A DNA stretch of 64,000 nucleotides, taken from the NCBI GenBank assembly GCA_023375785.1, contig SZWC01000544.1, forward strand, positions 102,568 to 166,567, read 5' to 3'. Position 1 is the first letter of the stretch, and every line of letters begins with the position of its first letter. The DNA comes from Penium margaritaceum. Lineage: Eukaryota > Streptophyta > Zygnematophyceae > Desmidiales > Peniaceae. Both the position numbers and the translations under genes were made by a program. Under the pieces are notes generated by a model. It had not been told where the DNA came from and did not search any database. It saw nothing but the letters and a program-made list of their open reading frames with translations. Below, piece after piece: positions 10,855 to 22,838 of the stretch.

Positions 10855-11484
10855 TTGTAAGGAGGAATCAAGGAGGTGAGGACTTAGAGCGAGAGCGGAT
10901 TGAGGCGAGAGTAGTAACAACTTTTGCAAAGAATGAGACATTCGGAGCGAGCCACGCAGACCCCTATCGGATCGCTTGGCGCGGCTCCAGGGTCTCGCCA
11001 TCCAGCATGGCGAACCAGACAAGGCAACTAAGGCACTAGGGCAACAGGGAGCGAGCAAACAAGGAGCGCGACTCAGTGTTCCAGTGTACGTCGCATGAGG
11101 AGCAAGTACAAAAGTAGGGTAGAACAAACCACAGACGGGTAGGACTAATCTAGGTGCGCTAGTCAGGTTTAATACTTTAACACGATAGCACAAGCGAGGG
11201 TAGGCGGTGCAAGCAGAAAGCTTGAACACCATAGCACAAGCCACACGAAGAGATAGGCACAACCGGGAGAAAACGCAGCTAGGGCGCAAAGACAAAGAGG
11301 GGGGTGGACAACAGAGACACTCGCCACCCCCAACCCGTGAGATACGGCGACAACAGCTTCCGCTCGGGTGAATACGGCCTGGGGCACCCAACAGGACTCC
11401 ACAAAAGCACCCCGTCAGTTGCACCCCACTAGAGGCGCTCCACCAGACAGATGCTACCTGACGTACCCCACCAGCAGTGCAAGC

Positions 11485-11625
11485 CCAGGAGCAACCGTCC
11501 AGGAGCACCGCAACCAGGAGCCACCGACGGGAAGCACCACTCGAGAAGCACCCATCCAAAAGCACCCATCCAGAAGCACCCATCCAGCAGCACCCAACCA
11601 GAAGCACCCCGCCAGAAGCACGGAC
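11485..11625 (+). repeat. 14-15-bp minisatellite
   Basis: About ten imperfect copies of AGAAGCACCCATCC. The repeat explains the long low-complexity ORFs on both strands here (for example a 328-residue minus frame rich in Gly, Trp and Cys), which I do not regard as a gene. Confidence 0.8.
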
Positions 11626-12019
11626 AGTACCACTGGTGCCCAAGCAACTGAGGCGACCCGCGCGGGGACAGGCACCCCCGCCAAGGCCAGGGAGTCAAGG
11701 ACCTGCACACCCCCAACCAAAGACACATAACACAAACGGGACAGAGTGCACGGGACAGACGGGGGGGGGGGTTATACGGAGGCAAGGATAGGGGCCAAGG
11801 ATGCGAGGCCTGGTCAGCGATGAGGGAGGCAAGTGGGGTGACCTGCACGGGACGGAGGAAGGGGGAGGAAGGAGGGAAGGCGAGGCATGTGGAGAGACAA
11901 TCATCGAGATGATGACCAGCGGACGCCAGTAGCAGCAGCAGGGCAGAACAGAGGGATGATAATCAATCAACGATGGGGACGATACCGGGACCAACTGCCG
12001 CAATGCTAGAGGAAAAGGT

Positions 12020-13455
12020 AGGCTAGTGAAGGGCCTTGATGAGGAAGTTGTCAAGCTGAAAATCTACGGAGATGAAGTGGAGGGAAACATCGCCGGCGGC
12101 GACAACACCCCGCACGTATTGGTGCTCGACGTTAATGTGCTTTGTATAGCGGTGAGGTGCACCGGCATTCTTCGCGATAGGAAGACCGCTCTCGCTGTCA
12201 GTGTAGAGGGGCACAAGTGGCGTGGGAACATGGTACTCATCCAGGAGGTGGCAGAGCTAGACAGCCTCCGGAGCCGCGCCACCGAAGGCCATGTACTTGG
12301 CCTCCCCCGTTCTACGAGCAACGCAGCCCTGCTTGCCGCTGCGCCAGGAGATGGGAGTGGCTCCAAGAAGGAAGACAAAGCTTCTAAGGCTGCGAGCGTC
12401 AGTGTCGCAAACATAGTTGTTGTCTACGTACCCCTCAAGAAGAGGTACGCCAGACGCGACATGGAAGAGGAGGCCTGCGTGGGCGGACCCAATCACACAC
12501 CGCAGGACATACGTGGCCGCACGTAGGTGGGCCATGCGGAACTCCCGAGCATACTGAGCAAGGACATTCACCGCGCCGGTGATGTCCAGACGGGTGGTGG
12601 AGGCCAGGTAAGTGAGCGTCCCCACGATGGACCGAAAGTCGACAGCAGACTCAGGGTCACCGGACGAGGTGTCGTGAGTGATGCAGAGGGTAAGCTGGGT
12701 ACCCGGTGGCATGGGGGAAGAGGCAGCAGGAAGGTGCCACAAAAGGTTGATGACGGAGGAGAAGCATCAGCAAGGGTGAGAACATAGCGCTCTTGATGAA
12801 CAAGGAGACACCTGGGAAGACGATCGAGCTGTATCTCAAGAAACATGGTGACAAGGCCTAGGTCCTTCATGTAGTATGCCAAGGAGAGGAGGCCCTTTGC
12901 CGCGACGATCACAGAGGAGGCCGGAGAGTGGATGAGGAGCTCGTCGACGTACACCAAAATGAAGGCGAGTATCGTAGGTGTGCCCTACACAAAGAGAGAT
13001 GAGTCGGACTGGCTGGGACAGAAGCCTCCACAAACAAGAGTGGAGGAGAGCTCCTCGTTCCAACAACGACAAGATTGACGAAAGCCGTACAACGCACGAC
13101 ACAGACAACACACCTTCCGTGAGCCATCAAAAAATCCGTGAGGCTGAACCATGTACAGCTCCTCCTTGAGGAGACCGTGAAGAAAGACATTGTTCACGTC
13201 CATCTGGTGAAGCTCCCACTAGAACAAAACTACCACACAGATGACGATGCGATACATGGTGAAACAACCGATCGGTGCGTAGGTATCACCAAAATCAACA
13301 CAAGAGATCTGGGAGTAGTCCTTGGCAGTGAGACGGGCCTTGCACCGGTCGAGCGCGCCAGAAGCGGTGAACTTCTTGCGGAGGACCCACTTGGCCTTCA
13401 CCGCAGTGCGACCCGGGGGAAGATCATGGAGCTGAAGAACACGAGAAACTCAGAA
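12020..13455 (-). pseudogene. Copia reverse transcriptase and RNase H remnant
   Basis: Read on the minus strand, fragments in several frames follow the Copia RT order. They are DLPPG...KAKWVLRKKF and CKARLTAKDYSQ (13455-13219); MDVNNVFLHGLLKEELYMVQP and CRALYGFRQ (13203-12985); and MVYVDELLI with MKDLG (12957-12840), where the catalytic YVDD has become YVDE. Then come DFRSIVGTLTYLASTTRLDI and a decayed ISW...KQ...EAKYMA RNase H region (12660-12257), and RYTKHINVEHQYVR...KALH (12160-12023). Frameshifts separate the blocks, and gag, protease and integrase are absent. The upstream flank (13470-13822) is an LTR fragment, so an internal deletion has joined LTR and RT. Confidence 0.9.
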
Positions 13456-13469
13456 TTCTGCTATGGTTG

Positions 13470-13822
13470 AGAAGTGCAATGGCAGAAACACAACGGTGAA
13501 GCCGCAGAACCAAAGGGTAATAAGATAGAAAGAACTGTTCTGGTTAAACGACGATGTAATGAATGTACTCAATGTATAAAGTATGTAATACATATATATA
13601 GGACAAAATAGGGAAGCAACGACTTCTTGTGCGCTAGCCGGATGCGCCTTAAACTTGGGTCCCTTACAAGGGGATCACTTGGTCAGTTGCCCGTTTGGTC
13701 GGTTAGAGACGGATAATGGCTAGCGTCGGTCACCGAGTTGGTTCAGGCTGAAGGTGAGCCGATGTTCGAGAGTTTTGTGGTTTTCGCGGGTGTTGTGGTA
13801 TAGTTAGATTCTTATTCCGACA
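13470..13822 (-). repeat. LTR fragment, same family as 25952-26483 and 29103-29490
   Basis: On the minus strand this begins TGTCGGAATAAG at 13822. It matches the LTRs at 25952 and 29103 in order: (CG)CATCCGGCTAGCG, a TATA-like tract, AACCAGAACAGTTCTT, CCCTTTGG and GCGGCTTCACC. It ends about 350 bp in, where RT sequence begins. The 20-bp array starts immediately outside the TG end, so this element too sits in array A. Confidence 0.75.
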
Positions 13823-15070
13823 AAAACAACTGAAGTAAGGCCAACAAACCTGGAGCAAGGACAATACATCTGGAGCAACCCCAAGGAAACTGGAGCAAGC
13901 ATAAGACAACTGGAGCAAGTCCAAGACAACTAGAGCAAGGCCAAGACAACTGCAGCAAGGCCAAGAAACCTGGAGCAAGCCCAAGACAATTGGAGCAAGC
14001 CCAAGACAACTGAAGCAGGCCAAAACAACGGGAGCAGAGCCAAGATAACTGGACCAAGGCAAAGACAGCTGGAGCATGCTCAAGACAGCGTGAGCAGGCC
14101 CAAGAGAACTGGAGCAAGGCAAATAGAACTGGAGCAAGGCCAAGACAACTGGAGCAAGGCCCAAAGAACTGGAGCAAGGTCCAGAAACTGAAGCAAGGCC
14201 AAGACAGCTAGAGCAAGCCTAAGACAACTAGAGCGAGGCGAAGACAAATCAAGCGAGCTCAAGACAACTAGAGCAAACCCACGACAAATGGAGCAAGCCC
14301 AAGAAGACTAGAGTAAGGCCAAGTCAACTGGAGCAAGCCCAAGACACCTCGAGCAAGCCCAAAACAACCAGAGCAAGGCCAAGACAACTAGAGCAAGGCC
14401 AAGGCAACTGGAGCAAGCCTAGGGTTACTGGAGAAAACCGAAGAAAACGGAAGCAACTCCAAGACAACTAAAGTAAGGCCAAGAAAACTGGAGCAAGCCT
14501 AAGACAAGTGGAAAAATCCCAAGACAAGTGGAGCAGGACAGAGACAAGTGGAGCAAGGCCAAGGCAACTGGAGCAAGGCCAAGACAGGTGGAGCAAGCTC
14601 AACACAACTAGAGCAAGGCCAAGACAAATCAAGGAAGACCAAGACAACTAGAGCAAGCCCAAGACAACTGGAACAAGCCCAAGACGACTGGATCAAGCCT
14701 GATACAACTGGAGCAAGGCAAAGACAACTGGAGCAAGTCGAGGACAATTGGAGTAAGCCCAAGACAACTAGAGCAAGCTGAAGACAAGTCGAGCAAGCCC
14801 AAGACACGTTGACCGAGCCCAAGACAACTGGAGTAAGGCAAAGACAACTGGAGCAAGGCCAAGAGAACTTGAGAAAGCCCAAGACAACTGAAGTAAGCCC
14901 AAGACAACTTGAGCAAGTCCAAGACAACAGGAACAAAGCAAAGACAACGGGAGGAAGCCCAGGACAACTGGAACAAGCCCAAGAAAACTGGACCAATGTT
15001 TAAAAAACTGGAGCAGCCCCAAGACAATTGAAGCAAGCTCAAGACAATAGGAACAAGCCCAAGACAACTA
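13823..15070 (+). repeat. 20-bp minisatellite A, forward orientation (A2, left part)
   Basis: About 62 units of CAAGCCCAAGACAACTGGAG and variants. The array is interrupted at 15070 by an LTR element and resumes in phase at 22839, so 13823-15070 plus 22839-25951 were one array of about 4.4 kb. Confidence 0.97.
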
Positions 15071-16087
15071 TGTTAGAATCTTGGTCAAGGATCACACGGC
15101 TCAACCGGGTTTTCTTTTGTCTCCCTGACGTTGCCCGATTCCACCCTGGACATCCAATCAGCGGGAAAGGGGAAAGTCAGTCCGGTCTCGATTCATCTCC
15201 CGCATCCTGCCTCCTGAATGGCTCAGATGGCATGACCCATCAGACATCTCCGGTCTGACCATCCGACTGTGCGAGCCCACCGCGACCAGCGCCAACGAAC
15301 CATCCATGCCAGGAAACAACCGGCAAGACCTGCTAACAACAGTTACGCTCTCTGGTCCGTGCACCGTGGGTACACCCAAGGCTCGGCAGAAAAAGCACAT
15401 CCTCCATCCAACATGGGAGGATTACCAAGAGCACAAGATTGTGCGGAGCCGCACCGCGCCTCTACACCGCTCAGAAACAAAAGCAGTTGCAGCAGCACAA
15501 TGGCGGCTACGACTTCACATCCTGCACCACCCATCCTCATGGGTGAAGGCACTTGTACTCTAGCTCTAGAACTAGCTAGGACCATCTAGTACTAATAGCA
15601 GAAGGACCGCTGTACTGTAGCGCCTCTCATTTACCTCATTTCCTCATTTATTCCTCATTTCCTCGGTATTTGCCCCGCTTCCTCAATTCATTGCCTCGGT
15701 TCAATCTTCTATTGCTCTCGCTAATGTCTGTTGGGCCTTTGGTCCATCGCTTCCGCTCAGGAATCTGGCCCTCATCTACATTTTCCTCACAAGTGAACCT
15801 CACAGTTGCCATCCTGCCCCAAATCCTCACAGCTGCGGCATCCGACTCGCTGTGGCCTCCAGGCCCGCACTCCAGTGTCCCAACCTCATCAACTCCTGAA
15901 GTACTCTTCTTTGCCGCTTATCCTCAGTGCCTCGTCGCTTCAGCTCCTGGCACTGCCTTCTCGTAACTTCATTATCTCCTCCTGCTGTGATGTCATCCTC
16001 CGTCGGCACCACACAACTTTGTGGCAGCTTCCACGCCACCTGTTTCTTTGTTCCTGCCCTTGTTCTGCTTCTCTTATTTTCCTGACA
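15071..16087 (+). repeat. 5' LTR (1017 bp)
   Basis: Begins TGTTAGAATC and ends TTTTCCTGACA, directly before the primer-binding site. It is collinear with the interrupted LTR at 17720-22838. Confidence 0.9.
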
Positions 16088-16097
16088 TGGTATCAGA
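16088..16097 (+). other. Primer-binding site, initiator Met tRNA
   Basis: TGGTATCAGA directly follows the LTR CA end. It is complementary to the 3' end of plant-type initiator tRNA-Met, the usual primer of Copia elements. Confidence 0.85.
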
Positions 16098-17719
16098 CTC
16101 CAGCCAAATATCCTTCTCACAGCAACGTGTTCGTCCTCACTGCTGACGCCTGAAATGCCAGGTCGAGCAGCGCCTTCTCTGCTCAATTATCCTGTGCATC
16201 ATCTGCATCATCCAGCGCAACACATGTGGTTCGCCCCTGTGCTTAGTTCCGCGGCTGACCTGACAACCAAAGACATGTATGGGTGCGTCGCTATGACAAG
16301 GCCAACTTCTTCAGTACCTATCTTCCTTGCTACAAGCATTTTTCTACCGGCTCATGCCTTTTACACCATGTTGACCTTCAAATGCACCTCTCTCCCTCCA
16401 GAAGCACTGCCTCCTTTCCAGGATGACTACCTGGACTACGACTACGATGACGACTTCTACCCTGCTGATCCGCTCACCTCGCACCAAGCCATCTCCCCAA
16501 CTGAAGTGTCTGTGGATCCTGCCACCGCCATGGGACTTCTCCTTTACTCTAACACTCTAGTCTTCTCCCACGATGTGCTGAACAAGTTCATGCTCCTCTA
16601 CTACGGTAAACCCATCAATGGCTCCATTCCGCAACAGATAACCACTTCCGGAACAGCCGCGTCACCTTTGCCACAGGGTCCTCCTCTCTCAGTCAATAAA
16701 CCAGCATCACTCCCGCTCTCATCGCCTCCTGCCACCGACGCCATAGCTTGCTGCATCTCGGCTCCAAAATGCATGCAGCAGCCCAGCAACGTATCCATTT
16801 GAGCTATGAATATTTCCTTCACTGCCCCTGACCCAACGGTTTCCTCACCAGCTCATGCTCCTACTCCGGGAATTCCATCTGGCTTCTCACAGCCCGCACC
16901 CGCTCTCCCTGCATCACTGGCTGATACAACTCGCTCAACTCCATCCTCCGTTACTCCCATCTCCTCAAGTTAATCCTCCTACAGCAAACCACTATCTCCT
17001 CCGCCTCTGCAGCTATCTGGTCCTCCCGAGATTCCAAAGCCAACAGCAACTGTAGCCTTGACAACCTCATAACCTGGACTTCTACCTGTTCATTCCTCAC
17101 CTGCATCAATCTCAAGTTTTTCCTCCTCTGTGCCACATCTTACATCCCTTAGCGTATCTCTCTCAGTCTATCCTGACAGCTGCAATGCTGCTCATCAGAA
17201 TAACTGCATCACTACAATACCATGGCAGCCTCTCCAAGACACCTCTGAGCCCTCTGCATTGATGACATGCCTGCTTCCAGCATCATCCCTTCTGTCGTCT
17301 TCACTGGACTATTTTCTCCATCCTCCAGCTTTGCGAACCAACTCTCTGCTACCTCAACCGTCACCCTTCTCTACTGCAACTGCCCAGCTGCTGTCGTTGT
17401 CCGTTTACCCTCCATCTGGACTCAGCTCCGACTTGTCTTCTCCTTTACACCCGGACGCACAGAATCTGGCAGCATGGATGCACGTGTTCACTCCTTCAAC
17501 TGCCTCTCTCCTTCTTCTAAAGCTTCTCTGGTTCATGCAGAAAGACACAAACCGCTCCTCCCCTGATAATCCTCCTAGCAGTAGTCCTTTCCACCTTCTC
17601 CCGGGGACACAACCGTCAACCTCCACCCATGAACCTCCTTCTTTCCTCTGGGTGGCAGGAAAGCAACTAACCTCCCTCCTTGGCTTCTTCCTCGCGAACC
17701 GTGTGATCTTGAGGGCGGC
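16098..17719 (+). other. Interior of the non-autonomous element, no recognised domain
   Basis: Only short Pro/Ser/Leu-rich frames occur, such as 16155-16802 (215 residues, with an acidic DDYLDYDYDDD stretch). None shows gag, protease, integrase or RT motifs. Composition is C- and T-rich on the plus strand. The polypurine tract GAGGGCGGC (17711-17719) lies just before the 3' LTR. Confidence 0.7.
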
Positions 17720-17925
17720 TGTCAGAATTTTGGTCAAGACTCACACGGCTCAACTGGGTTTTCTTCTGTCTCCTGGGTGTCACCCGATTCTCCCCTGGAC
17801 ATCCGATCAGCGCAAAATGGGAAAGTCAGTCCGGTCTCGGCTCACCTCCCGCATCCTGCCTCCCAAACGGCTCAAATTGCATGACCAATCAGACATATCC
17901 GGTCTGACCATCCGACCGTCCGAGC

Positions 17926-20900
17926 CCATGTTGCCTTCCCCAAGTTGAAGTCGGCACCCAAGTCGAAAGTCAAAAGTCGAAAGTTGGTGCTTTACAGCCC
18001 AAGTCGGAAGTCGGTCCATGCACAACATGCTATAAAGTACAAGCCTGAATGTGTGACCTATATATTTTCAAATAGTGATTTCAAGTTTTCCACAAGTTTA
18101 AACCTCTAACTTCCTTACTTCTTATCACAGGTCAATTATATGACTGAGTGCTTTGCCCTGATTTTAGCATGTCAGTCTTACAGCATTACTCCATTACTCA
18201 GGTCTACATGATTCATCTTCTCACATTCATTGGCAATTAGTTTGGACATACACCTTTGACGTCTGAAGCAAGTATGTGGCACACTTTTGCATGGTACTTG
18301 GACTAACATTTAGTGAGGGACCAAACATTCCAATGGAACATTAGAACTGAAATGGAAGATAGACATGCAAGATTGCAAACATTTTTCCATTGAACAAAGT
18401 GTCAAAGCCCATCACACTTTGAAATCTGCACTTCAACTGCACTAACTATCCACGACAAGCACAAACCCTCTTGGGACGAGAAGGTGACTTTTCAGCAGAT
18501 GCATTTGTCACTCCAGAAGCATGCCCGCACTCTTTCATGGGCAAGTTGATGCAACTTAACCTTAACGTCTAGTACCTGTGGAGCGGCCAGTGGCTGGTGC
18601 TACAACGGCAGCTGCTGCATCTTGAGGAAGTGGACTCTCCAGCTCCAAATGTTTCATGACACCTAGGCGCAAAATCCTTGAAACCTCCTCAACATTCCCA
18701 AGTGCACTCCCATCATAGTCACCTCCATCCTCTTTTTCCTCCTCGTCATCCACATCATCTAGCTCATCTTTGTTCTCACTGCTACCCTTGCCATCACTAT
18801 CCTCATCCACAAACTCCTCTTCACCTTCTCCAACCTCCATCTCTACCCTGTCTGCATTTGCACCTGTCTCCTCATCAGCACCACCAATGACAGCATCCCA
18901 ATCTCCCTCATAATCCTCACGATGCTCCACTTCACCATCCGTATCACTCCCACTCTGTACTGCATCCTCATCTACTGTATCCTTTAGCAATGCAATAAGA
19001 GTCTTTGGCTTCACCTTCCCATGCATCCGGATTAGCCTGCCATTCACCCTCACCAGCATCTCAAGCGTTGACGTCTTCAGCGTGTTCATACGAGCTGTCT
19101 ATATCAGCTCGTATTTGGAAAACACCCATTTGTTCTCCGACTCAGTGCATGGCTGCGCCAACAGCTTCATCGCCAGATTCCGCAAGGCACTCATCCGGGT
19201 CATGTGACGAGTGTGCCAGCGGAATGCAACAACTTCTTCGGCCATGACCTTGGCCATTTCACCCTTCGCCCTCCCTACATCCTTCCGACGATCCAAGTCC
19301 ACCTCCACTGTCAGCTGGCAATTTGTAAAAGCATCCAGATGCTCCTACAATGCCACGTTCACACTCTCGGATACAAGTGCAGCCACAACCTGATTCCATG
19401 CCTCCACTGTCTTCTCATCAGCATCAAATTTATGGCCAAAGTATTGTGGATGAATGCTGCGTGGAGCAGCAAAGACTGGACAGCTCATTTTCTTAGTCCA
19501 CCTGTCCGCAAGCCTCTCCATGGCAAACTTCACCCACGTGGGGTTCACGTCAACACGACGGCGGCCATGTGCCATGCCAAGACTGCGCAGCTACTCCGTT
19601 GCATCTAGAAGAGCTTCATAGATGATGCCAGAGGTCCCACCTGCAGCATCCGCCTTGCGCAAAGTGACAACAATTGGCGTAATCAGTTTGGCGAGCACCT
19701 TGACCTGCAGCCAGAGTACACGCTGGTGGACAAGATGCCGGACAGCCTTCTTCCTGTTGCAAAATCCAACATCACGGCCAGCACCTCCTACTTGCTGCCA
19801 CTTGGGACAGTTCACCATCTTCTCGAGGGTGGGCTGCATGATGATGAGACGCTTCACCATGCGATGTACAGATCCAAAGCGGATCGTACATGATGGAAGC
19901 AGCACCTTCCCCCCTCCCCTCCTCCTTCATGCACGAGCAAAGAATGTCCCTGTTCTGCATGAAGGACACAATCTTCTCACACTTTACCAATAAGGTAGTA
20001 CCCCACTCAGTCTTAGCAATGTCCTCGAGAACCAAGTCAAGGCTGTGAGCCACGCGTCCCGTGAAAAAGACATTGGGATACTTGGTACGCAAGGCCTTAA
20101 AAGCCTTCAACTTGGTGGAATCATTGTCGAAGATAACCATGATCACCTTCTCTGCTCCAACCTCATTGATGGCCAAGTCAATGACCGAAGCAACATGGTT
20201 GGCATTACGCACGATTCTTGTAGCATCACGGGAAAAGAGATGTGCTGTGCCCTCTGCATTTGTAGCCATGGTGGAGTAGATGGGCCTGATCTGTATGTCA
20301 AACCACTCATCCACCCCAAGCGTTACACCGTAGATGTTCCAACTTACAAGCAGGGGTTGCTCCATGTTGGCGAGCTACATTTCCAGCTCAGGCAGAAGGG
20401 TATCGACCACAGTGTCACGGGATGGAAGCGTGACGCTGGACGTGGTGCGACGTGCGCAGTCGATGACCTCGAGCATGGCTCCCTAACGGCAGAAGGAAAT
20501 GGGAACAACTGCGGTTGCCATGACCTTCACCACTGCCTTTTGGCACTCCTTGTGTGCTCCGTTGTCGAGGTGGTCACGCATGCTTGTTTGCCAGCTGCAT
20601 TAGAGGGACTGCAGGGAGACGGTTGGATAGCTGCGTTAGAGGGAGATGGCTGGGTTGCTGGGACCACCTGTGGCAATGCAGTCACTGCCACAATCTTCAT
20701 CGTCACAACCAAAGATTCCAGCAGCTTCCCTTGCTTGCTTGCGCTGGCACTCAGAAGTGAGCTGAGCCCAGTTAACAGGTCAGTCCTTGGTACCCCATGA
20801 CTCACCCTGTCCATTGAAGAGGGTGGAGTCTGCACCATTGAAGCCCTCAGTTGGTGGTGGCAGAGCAGGCAGGCCGAGCAAAGCAGTGCGCCTGGAGGCG

Positions 20901-21761
20901 GTGTCTTGCACTTGGCGACGTTGCCCGCAGCAGCACCATAATGGTCCCTCATGCAATCGCTTCCTCCAGAGTATTTGTTGCCGCACGTACCACACCAACA
21001 TCTTGTGTAGGCGCTTGCAGCTGGGTGTGGCTTGTAGTACTTGGATGTAGCTTTTGTCAGGAGCTCCCCCTGGAGGGGCTAGACAGTGGTGATGGTGATG
21101 TTGGCTGCACCACCATGAAAAGCAGCAACTGCAGATGCCGACAGGTTTCTCGCCATGGCGTCAGGCGAGGAAACTATGGCTTGCCTCGCCTGCAAAGTGG
21201 CAGTCTATGGTTTTTGTTCACTGTGTTATGGGAGGACTTCAATTTCCGTTGTGATGGGGCAGTTCTGTCTTCCAGTGCGAGCCGACCGTGCCATTGACAG
21301 GTGGCATGGTCTAGGTACACTGAACCACCCATGCCTGCAGATATCATGCAAAGGATCTCCCTACATTCATCTGAGGTGGTCAGATGACCACCTGTTTGGC
21401 GACATTTCATTCGTCAATCAAGTTTGCTTGTTGCATTGCCCAATGAGGGACTGATTTCCTTCCCCTGCTGTCAAATGTTGATGGCAGGTGTTTCCAAATT
21501 CATGCATGGATGCATCAGATCCATTTTGTGTCGGCGCCTGTTTTGGATGGTGGACTTGTCACGTTAAAATCGTCGGATCTGAACAAGGTTGCTGACCTGA
21601 AAAAATGCCTTTTATCCCGTTCCGAAAGGCCCATCCATTCTTTGATGGCCTCTGAACTGGTGAATGTTAATGGTTAAAGTCAAGGACGACTCCAAGTCAA
21701 CATAGGTCGACTTGGCGACTTCGACTTTTGCCCAAAAGTCGCCAAGTCGAAGGCAACATGG
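17926..21761 (-). mobile_element. hAT-superfamily DNA transposon, nested in the LTR
   Basis: The element has 13-bp terminal inverted repeats, CCATGTTGCCTTC at 17926 and its complement ending at 21761. It is flanked by an 8-bp target duplication, GTCCGAGC (17918-17925) and ATCCGAGC (21762-21769), 7 of 8 identical. Eight-bp duplications are typical of hAT. Removing the element and one duplication restores the LTR exactly as in the 5' copy. Both ends carry clustered AAGTCG/CGACTT motifs, as expected for subterminal transposase-binding sites. The transposase lies on the minus strand and is broken, so this copy is not autonomous. Confidence 0.9.
18562..21079 (-). pseudogene. hAT transposase (BED finger, DUF659, hAT dimerisation region), degenerate
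   Basis: Minus-strand blocks follow the plant hAT order. First a BED-type zinc finger (CGTCG, then MRDHYGAAAGNVAKC, about 20990-20910). Then a DUF659 region opening at EVIDCARR and continuing with DEWFDIQIRP, VIMVIFDNDSTKLKAF, GRVAHSLDLVLEDI and IVSFMQNRDIL (20460-19925). Then an RFGSVHRMVKRL...PKWQQV block (19890-19780) and the C-terminal RWTKKM...HPQYFG and ALRNLAMKLLAQPCTESE regions (19500-19130). An acidic Asp/Glu-rich tail ends at 18562. In-frame TAG codons sit at 20485-20483 and 20377-20375. There is a frameshift near 20540 and another at a C/G run near 19905. The gene cannot give a full protein. Confidence 0.88.
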
Positions 21762-22165
21762 ATCCGAGCCCACCGCGACCAGCGCCAACGGACCATCCAC
21801 GCCACAAAACAACCAGCAAGACATGTCGACAATAGTTACGCTCTCTGGTCTGTGCACGATGGCTGCACCCAAGGCTCGGCAGAAGAACCACGTCTTTCAC
21901 CCAACATGGGAGGACTGCCAAGAGCATAAGATCGTGTGGAGCAGCACCGCGCCTTCGCATACTCAAATACAGAAGAAGTAGCAGCAGTAGAATGGCAGTT
22001 GCGGCTTCACATCTCGCACCAACTGCCCTAATGGGTGAAAGCACTTGTGCTCTAGCTCTAGAACTAGCTAGTACCATCTAGTACTAATAGCAGAAGGACC
22101 TTTGTACTCTAGCGCCTCTTGTTTGCCTCATTTCCTCAATTCTTCCTCATTTTCTCAGCATTTGC

Positions 22166-22681
22166 CCCGCTTCCTCAATTGATTACCTTGGTTCAATCTT
22201 CTATTGCTCTCGCCAACGTCCCTCGGGCCTTCAGTCCATCGCTTCCGCTCAGGCCTCTGGCCCTCATCTAGCTTTGCCTCACAAGTCAACCACACTGTTG
22301 CCATCCTGTCCCAAATCCTCACAGCTACGACATCTGACTCGCTATGGCGACCAGGCCAGCGCTCCAGTGTCCCAACTTCATCAGCTCCTGAAGTACCCTT
22401 CTGGGCCGCTTATCCTCAGTGCNTCCCGCTTCCTCAATTGATTACCTTGGTTCAATCTTCTATTGCTCTCGCCAACGTCCCTCGGGCCTTCAGTCCATCG
22501 CTTCCGCTCAGGCCTCTGGCCCTCATCTAGCTTTGCCTCACAAGTCAACCAAATTGTTGCCATCCTGTCCCAAATCCTCACTGCTACGACATCTGACTCG
22601 CTATGGCCTCCAGGCCAGCGCTCCAGTGTCCCAACTTCATCAGCTCCTGAAGTACCCTTTTGGGCCGCTTATCCTCAGTGC
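22166..22681. repeat. 259-bp direct duplication around a single N (22423)
   Basis: The sequence from cccgcttcctcaattgatta at 22166 is repeated from 22425, with the N between. The LTR length comparison shows this is extra sequence. Confidence 0.9.
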
Positions 22682-22838
22682 CTCATTGCTTCAGCTCCTT
22701 GCGCAGCCTTCTTGTAAATTCGTTATCTCCTCCTCCTGTGACGTCATCCTCCGTCAGCACCAACCAACTTTGTGGGAGCTTCCACGCCACCTGTTTCTTT
22801 CTTCCTGCCGTTGCTCCGCTTTTCTCATTTTCCCGACA

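Larger units (their letters stand above)
10675..12019. other. Unassigned non-repetitive stretch between array B1 and a Copia remnant
   Basis: No domain or convincing exon is seen. The stretch is GC-rich in parts and holds two G runs (14 G at 10805-10818, 11 G at 11761-11771), three CTCTCGAGAG palindromes and a 14-15-bp minisatellite. It could be the 3' part of the minus-strand Copia remnant next door or another element, but no LTR resembling the one at 13470-13822 is present here. Confidence 0.5.
15071..22838 (+). mobile_element. Non-autonomous LTR retrotransposon (Copia-type PBS, no gag-pol), with nested hAT
   Basis: Two direct LTRs (15071-16087 and 17720-22838, the latter interrupted) flank a 1.6-kb interior with a primer-binding site and a polypurine tract but no gag, protease, integrase or RT. 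The flanks are array A. Joining 15070 to the base after the 5-bp target duplication (aacta/aacag, 15066-15070 and 22839-22843) restores the 20-bp phase exactly. By hand count the first ~210 bp of the two LTRs differ at about 30 sites, so the insertion is old. This is the structure of a LARD/TRIM-like element that must be mobilised by another element's proteins. Confidence 0.88.
17720..22838 (+). repeat. 3' LTR, split by a hAT insertion and an assembly duplication
   Basis: Begins TGTCAGAATT at 17720 and is collinear with the 5' LTR. It is interrupted at 17926-21761 by a hAT element, resumes, and ends TTCCCGACA at 22838. The LTR parts are 206 bp (17720-17925) and 1069 bp (21770-22838). Removing the 259-bp duplication around N 22423 leaves 1016 bp, against 1017 bp for the 5' LTR. 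Confidence 0.9.

Noticed and set aside
10657-11643. 328-residue minus-strand ORF rich in Gly, Trp and Cys
   Set aside because: Its N-terminal half is a translated 14-15-bp minisatellite (11485-11625) and the rest lacks any known motif. Overlapping frames on the other strand are equally open.
13823-15070. CRISPR array
   Set aside because: Units are contiguous 20-mers with no unique spacers, and the window is eukaryotic.
16155-17948. ORFs of 215 and 272 residues in the interior of the 15-22-kb LTR element as gag
   Set aside because: No gag motif or zinc knuckle is present. They are Pro/Ser/Leu-rich frames in C/T-rich DNA, and the second runs into the 3' LTR and hAT.
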